DNA of 24,650 nucleotides, from positions 1-24,650 of the IMG/VR virus record IMGVR_UViG_3300035034_004496, one strand, 5' to 3'. Under the pieces are notes generated by a model. It was not told the origin of the DNA, did no database searches, and saw only the letters and a program-made list of their open reading frames with translations. Positions 21,657 through 24,650 of the stretch are shown here, piece after piece; within the stretch, counting starts at the first letter, position 1; each line of letters starts with the position of its first letter. This stretch comes from a virus. The position numbers and the translations under genes were made by a program.

Positions 21657-23209
21657 CAGCTGATCTCCGCGCCGGTCTCGCCCGCCAGCCGCGCATTGAA
21701 CGTCAGACGCGCCAGCAGCTCGCGCAGCGTATCGTCGGGCGCGCCAGTCGCCGCCTCTGCAAGCATGTCGCGGATGTCCTCCAGACTGCGCGCCTGCTCG
21801 ATGGCCTCCACCAGACCGCCGAGCAGCACGTCCATTTCACCCTGCGCGCGGCCAGTCTCGACCATACGGTCAACCACAGCACCGATCTGCCCCTGCGCTG
21901 TGATCAGCGCCGAGGCCGCAATGGGCGGCAGTGTCTCTGCAGGCGCGCCCTCAGCCGTCTGCGCAGATCCCGAAAAATCCATAACTGCCTCGCCCTCCTC
22001 CGGCTCACGGATCCCAAAGGTATCCCGCACCATGCGCTCCGGGATCTTGAGGCCCAGCGGGCCAAATGTCTTGATCGCCAGCATGGTCAGGCGTGGATCG
22101 CGTTCTTCCTCGGCCTCGAACCGGATTTTGGGCGGCGTGGCACCCTCGCCGAAGTTCAGCACCGTCATCGGCAGGGCCAGATCTCGCTCCAGCGTCGAGG
22201 CCAGCTGGCCCGCATCGGAATCGCGGATGTCTTCGCGCACCAGGTTGTGCACCTTGCCCACCGCATGGCCGCCCGCAATCGCATCCGTCGTCGAGACCTG
22301 ACCCAGCACTGCCTTGGAGATCTGCTCATCCCAATAGCGTGCCGAAAACTCGAACATCTTGTCCGCGCCGGTCACGTTGCCGTTGACGATCTCGACTTCC
22401 ATCGACTTCGGGATGATCGCAGCCATGTCGATACCGATGCGACGCACAGCGCGCAGAAGTGTGGCGCGATCCTCAACCGTGGCATTGCCGTCATGACGGC
22501 CAATCCGCAGCGGGTGGCCGTACGCTTCCATGAAAATCGCCCAGTCCTTGAGCGTGTAATTCTTGAAGACATAGGCCCATGCCACCAGGCGGGCGAGACC
22601 GGACCGCATCGGCAGACCGGACTTGAGCCGCGCACAGTGAAACACATACCGGTACATCGGCAGCGGCACGTCACCCTCATTGGTGCGCAACAGCGGCGTG
22701 CGGCCGTCAATCTGATCGAAGCGGAACCAGCGCGGATCGCGGTGCTCAAGCCGTCCGATGGTCCAGGGCTTTTTGCTCACATCCCACATGATTTCCACGG
22801 CGGAGAACCCCTTGCCCAGAGCATCCAGCATGTCGATCATGTCGTCCATGATCGCAGACGAACCCATGGCCGCGCGCACCAGCTCCGCCGCCTTCTCGGA
22901 TGCATCGTCTTCGGCACCGGACTCAACAACGACCTTCAGCCGCCGGATCGCACGTTTGCGCACTCCCAGCACCGCCGCATAATGCAGATCCTTCTCTTCC
23001 ATCTGCTCGGCCAGCTCGAGATAGGAAGTCGCGTCGCCCGTCTCCGCCTCGCGCAACAACGCGCCCAGACGGTGCGGTGTGAGACCATCCGCCGGGTGAC
23101 CGGACTGGATCTGGCGCACACCGCCCATCATCGGCCCACCGGTCTCCTCGACCAGCGAGGCCTTCGGCGGGGCCTTGAGCGGTGCTCCGTTCAGATCGAC
23201 CAATGCCAT
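21656..23209 (-). CDS. Portal protein, DUF935 / Mu gp29-like (517 aa)
   Basis: The DUF935 pattern is clear: a Pro-rich N-terminus, L-T-P-H-R-L-G-A-L-L-R-E-A-E-T-G-D (about 43-59), M-E-E-K-D-L-H-Y-A-A-V-L-G-V-R-K-R-A (71-88), G-F-S-A-V-E-I-M-W, H-R-D-P-R-W-F-R-F-D, a Y-T-L-K-D-W-A-I-F-M-E-A-Y-G-H-P-L-R-I-G-R block and A-V-L-G-Q-V-S-T-T-D-A. The protein forms the dodecameric ring through which DNA enters and leaves the head. It follows the terminase and DUF6527 genes with a one-base overlap (TGATG). Length is normal for the family (about 500 aa). Confidence 0.95.
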   Translation of the reverse strand: MALVDLNGAPLKAPPKASLVEETGGPMMGGVRQIQSGHPADGLTPHRLGALLREAETGDATSYLELAEQMEEKDLHYAAVLGVRKRAIRRLKVVVESGAEDDASEKAAELVRAAMGSSAIMDDMIDMLDALGKGFSAVEIMWDVSKKPWTIGRLEHRDPRWFRFDQIDGRTPLLRTNEGDVPLPMYRYVFHCARLKSGLPMRSGLARLVAWAYVFKNYTLKDWAIFMEAYGHPLRIGRHDGNATVEDRATLLRAVRRIGIDMAAIIPKSMEVEIVNGNVTGADKMFEFSARYWDEQISKAVLGQVSTTDAIAGGHAVGKVHNLVREDIRDSDAGQLASTLERDLALPMTVLNFGEGATPPKIRFEAEEERDPRLTMLAIKTFGPLGLKIPERMVRDTFGIREPEEGEAVMDFSGSAQTAEGAPAETLPPIAASALITAQGQIGAVVDRMVETGRAQGEMDVLLGGLVEAIEQARSLEDIRDMLAEAATGAPDDTLRELLARLTFNARLAGETGAEIS

Positions 23210-23502
23210 CAGACTGTCTCCCAGTAGCCGTCGTTCAGATATCCATGCCAGTGATCGACGAGGTGCACTGACGGTTTCAGAGTGGGCTCAGTGGTTGAGC
23301 CGTTCCAGATCCAGCTGGGCCGGTCGCCGCCGGGCTTGTGGCCTTCGCCGACCAGCAGCTGGTTCTCGAAACCGCATCCGCAGGGGCAGATGAATTTGAG
23401 CTCATGCATACCAGCCACCTGTCGCGGCTCGACGATGAAGCTGCCCGGGTACCGCTTTACACGAAACTGATCCTTGTCGGAAAAATAGAGCGCCCGCACC
23501 AT
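23209..23502 (-). CDS. DUF6527-like small Cys-rich protein (97 aa)
   Basis: The core F-I-C-P-C-G-C-G-F (about 37-45) and the later P-S-W-I-W-N-G, T-L-K-P-S-V and final G-Y-W match the layout of DUF6527 proteins, which have C-P-C-G-C-G followed by W/F-x-x-D-G, S-L-x-P-S and a C-terminal H-Y-W-I. The Cys cluster suggests zinc binding. ATG 23502 shares its first base with the terminase stop (TAATG) and is preferred over GTG 23508. The function of the family is not known. The place between terminase and portal suggests a role in packaging, or simply a tolerated passenger. Confidence 0.75.
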   Translation of the reverse strand: MVRALYFSDKDQFRVKRYPGSFIVEPRQVAGMHELKFICPCGCGFENQLLVGEGHKPGGDRPSWIWNGSTTEPTLKPSVHLVDHWHGYLNDGYWETV

Positions 23503-24650
23503 TACCACGCCCCGCTGCCAAAACGGCCAACCGGCTCGTCATCATCATCCCCACCGCCACCGCCGCCGCCCGTGCGCCAGCGGTCATTGGTGTCCGCGCC
23601 CTCATAACCGAACTCCTCGACCTCCTGCCTGCTCGCATACCACGCCAGCGCGCCTGCGACAGCGCTGTCGCCGTGGCGGTCGAACCCGTCAGAGCCTTTG
23701 AACCGGAAGTCTTTCGGCACGCGGATCACGCCATCCACATATTGCAGGGACTGGTGGTCCTGAAGGACATCGGCATGACGGCACAGCACGATCGTGCCGT
23801 CGCCGAACGCTTCGATATAGGGAGGCATCTCCTGACGGTACCACTCCTGACTGAAGCTGACCTCAATGATCTTGTCGCCGTAGCGCAGGGCTGCCTTCTC
23901 GGCCAGATAGGCCCCGTTGCCGCCCTTATCCATTGCGCCTTTGGAGAAGCGCGGTATGCGGTCACAGACGTAGAACAGGATATCGCGCTGCTGGTCGAAG
24001 GGGATATTGCGCAGCTCGACGATCAGCTTTTGCCGCCGGACAAGATCTGTCCCCTCTTCGAGGATCACAAAATCCGTGGCATCGCCGGAGCGCGCAAAGT
24101 CCTCACCGAAGAAGTGGCGGCGGTTGGGGTTCAGAGACGCAAGGATCGGCTTGAGAACCTTTACGCACCAGTCCAGGGCATCGGCCTTGCGGATGTGATC
24201 AGGTGCGTTGCGGAAATCATCTTTCTGCGACCAGCGCTCGAACGGAATGCCGTCCTCCATGCGCGCCTCGATCTGGACACGGCTCAGCGCAGCACCCGCC
24301 GCCTCGGACGGGATCGCGTCCAGCTCTTGTTGCATCGCCGACGTGCGCACCCCGTAAGAGCCACGGATCAGCGCCTCCCACGCGTCCTGCGCCTCCTGCG
24401 ACCACGGCTTGCCCTTCATCATGCAGACCCGCTTGAACAGACCATTCTCAACCGCGAGGCCAAAGGGCATGAAGTGCACATTGAACGGGTTCTTGCCTGC
24501 CCGTGCTTCACGGATCAGCTCGTTGAAGGCGTTGAGCACGCCATTATGCGTCGAGATCACGCGCACCTTGCCACCCCAGATCAGCAGGGCGTTCACCGCG
24601 TCGATCACTTCGCGGACGTCACGGTGATAGGCAGCCTCATCAATGACCAC
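23502..24650 (-). CDS. Terminase large subunit, Mu gp28-like (C-terminal 382 aa, cut by window edge)
   Basis: The visible part begins inside the ATPase at the Walker B motif V-I-D-E-A-A-Y-H, so the N-terminal Walker A half lies beyond the window. The GTG at the edge is not a real start. The coupling motif I-S-T-H-N follows (residues 32-36 of the visible part). The nuclease domain of RNase H fold has its acidic residues in F-G-E-D-F-A-R-S-G-D (D184), A-M-D-K-G-G-N-G (D241) and R-H-G-D-S-A-V-A (D328). The C-terminus is a Gly/Asp-rich tail (about 361-371). The enzyme pumps DNA into the prohead and cuts it. In Mu-like phages packaging is headful and starts from the integrated copy. Confidence 0.95.
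   Translation of the reverse strand: MVIDEAAYHRDVREVIDAVNALLIWGGKVRVISTHNGVLNAFNELIREARAGKNPFNVHFMPFGLAVENGLFKRVCMMKGKPWSQEAQDAWEALIRGSYGVRTSAMQQELDAIPSEAAGAALSRVQIEARMEDGIPFERWSQKDDFRNAPDHIRKADALDWCVKVLKPILASLNPNRRHFFGEDFARSGDATDFVILEEGTDLVRRQKLIVELRNIPFDQQRDILFYVCDRIPRFSKGAMDKGGNGAYLAEKAALRYGDKIIEVSFSQEWYRQEMPPYIEAFGDGTIVLCRHADVLQDHQSLQYVDGVIRVPKDFRFKGSDGFDRHGDSAVAGALAWYASRQEVEEFGYEGADTNDRWRTGGGGGGGDDDDEPVGRFGSGAW

Noticed and set aside
1-24650. CRISPR arrays, tRNA genes, insertion sequences, attachment sites
   Set aside because: I saw no regularly spaced repeats, cloverleaf-like sequence, transposase frame or terminal repeats in the window.

Overview
The window is the late structural region of a transposable (Mu-like) temperate phage, most likely an integrated prophage of a high-GC alphaproteobacterium of the Rhodobacteraceae type. 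No host gene lies in the window, so the host is inferred from base composition (about 63-68% GC in the segments counted by hand) and from the style of the tail proteins. Almost every gene is on the minus strand and is transcribed from right to left. Genes overlap by 1-4 nt or nearly touch, as in one long late operon.

Right part (24650 to about 15650), packaging and head: large terminase subunit (gp28-like, cut by the window edge), a small DUF6527-like zinc-binding protein, DUF935 portal (gp29), gpF-like minor head protein, a 305-nt structured non-coding gap, gpI-like protease with a probable nested scaffold (gpZ-like), decoration protein, gpT-like major capsid protein, a strong intrinsic terminator, a gp35/HI1506-like protein, gp36 (DUF1320), gpG virion morphogenesis protein and a gp37-like tail terminator.

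Middle part (15650 to 5829), tail: the tail is of the long non-contractile (siphovirus) type, not Mu's contractile type. It holds the tail tube protein, a Cys-rich 59-aa protein, a tail assembly chaperone pair joined by a textbook -1 frameshift site, tape measure, minor tail protein, DUF1833 protein, NlpC/P60 hydrolase and a TipJ/J-like central hub. An accessory insert (about 9566-10151) splits DUF1833 from NlpC/P60. It carries a plus-strand gene, the only convincing one in the window, facing a short minus-strand gene.

Left part (5828 to 1), adsorption and accessory genes: a beta-helix tail fibre, a small beta-rich connector, a probable receptor-binding protein with a BspA-type leucine-rich repeat region of clearly lower GC, a 205-aa protein common in style to such phages, and a 179-aa protein with the signature of heme oxygenases (A-T-x3-His-x3-Glu near the N-terminus and a Gly-rich distal-helix motif). 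A heme oxygenase-like gene translationally coupled to the end of a tail operon is the most unusual item here. The -1 frameshift signal, the opposite-strand insert and the structured gap before the protease gene follow in interest.
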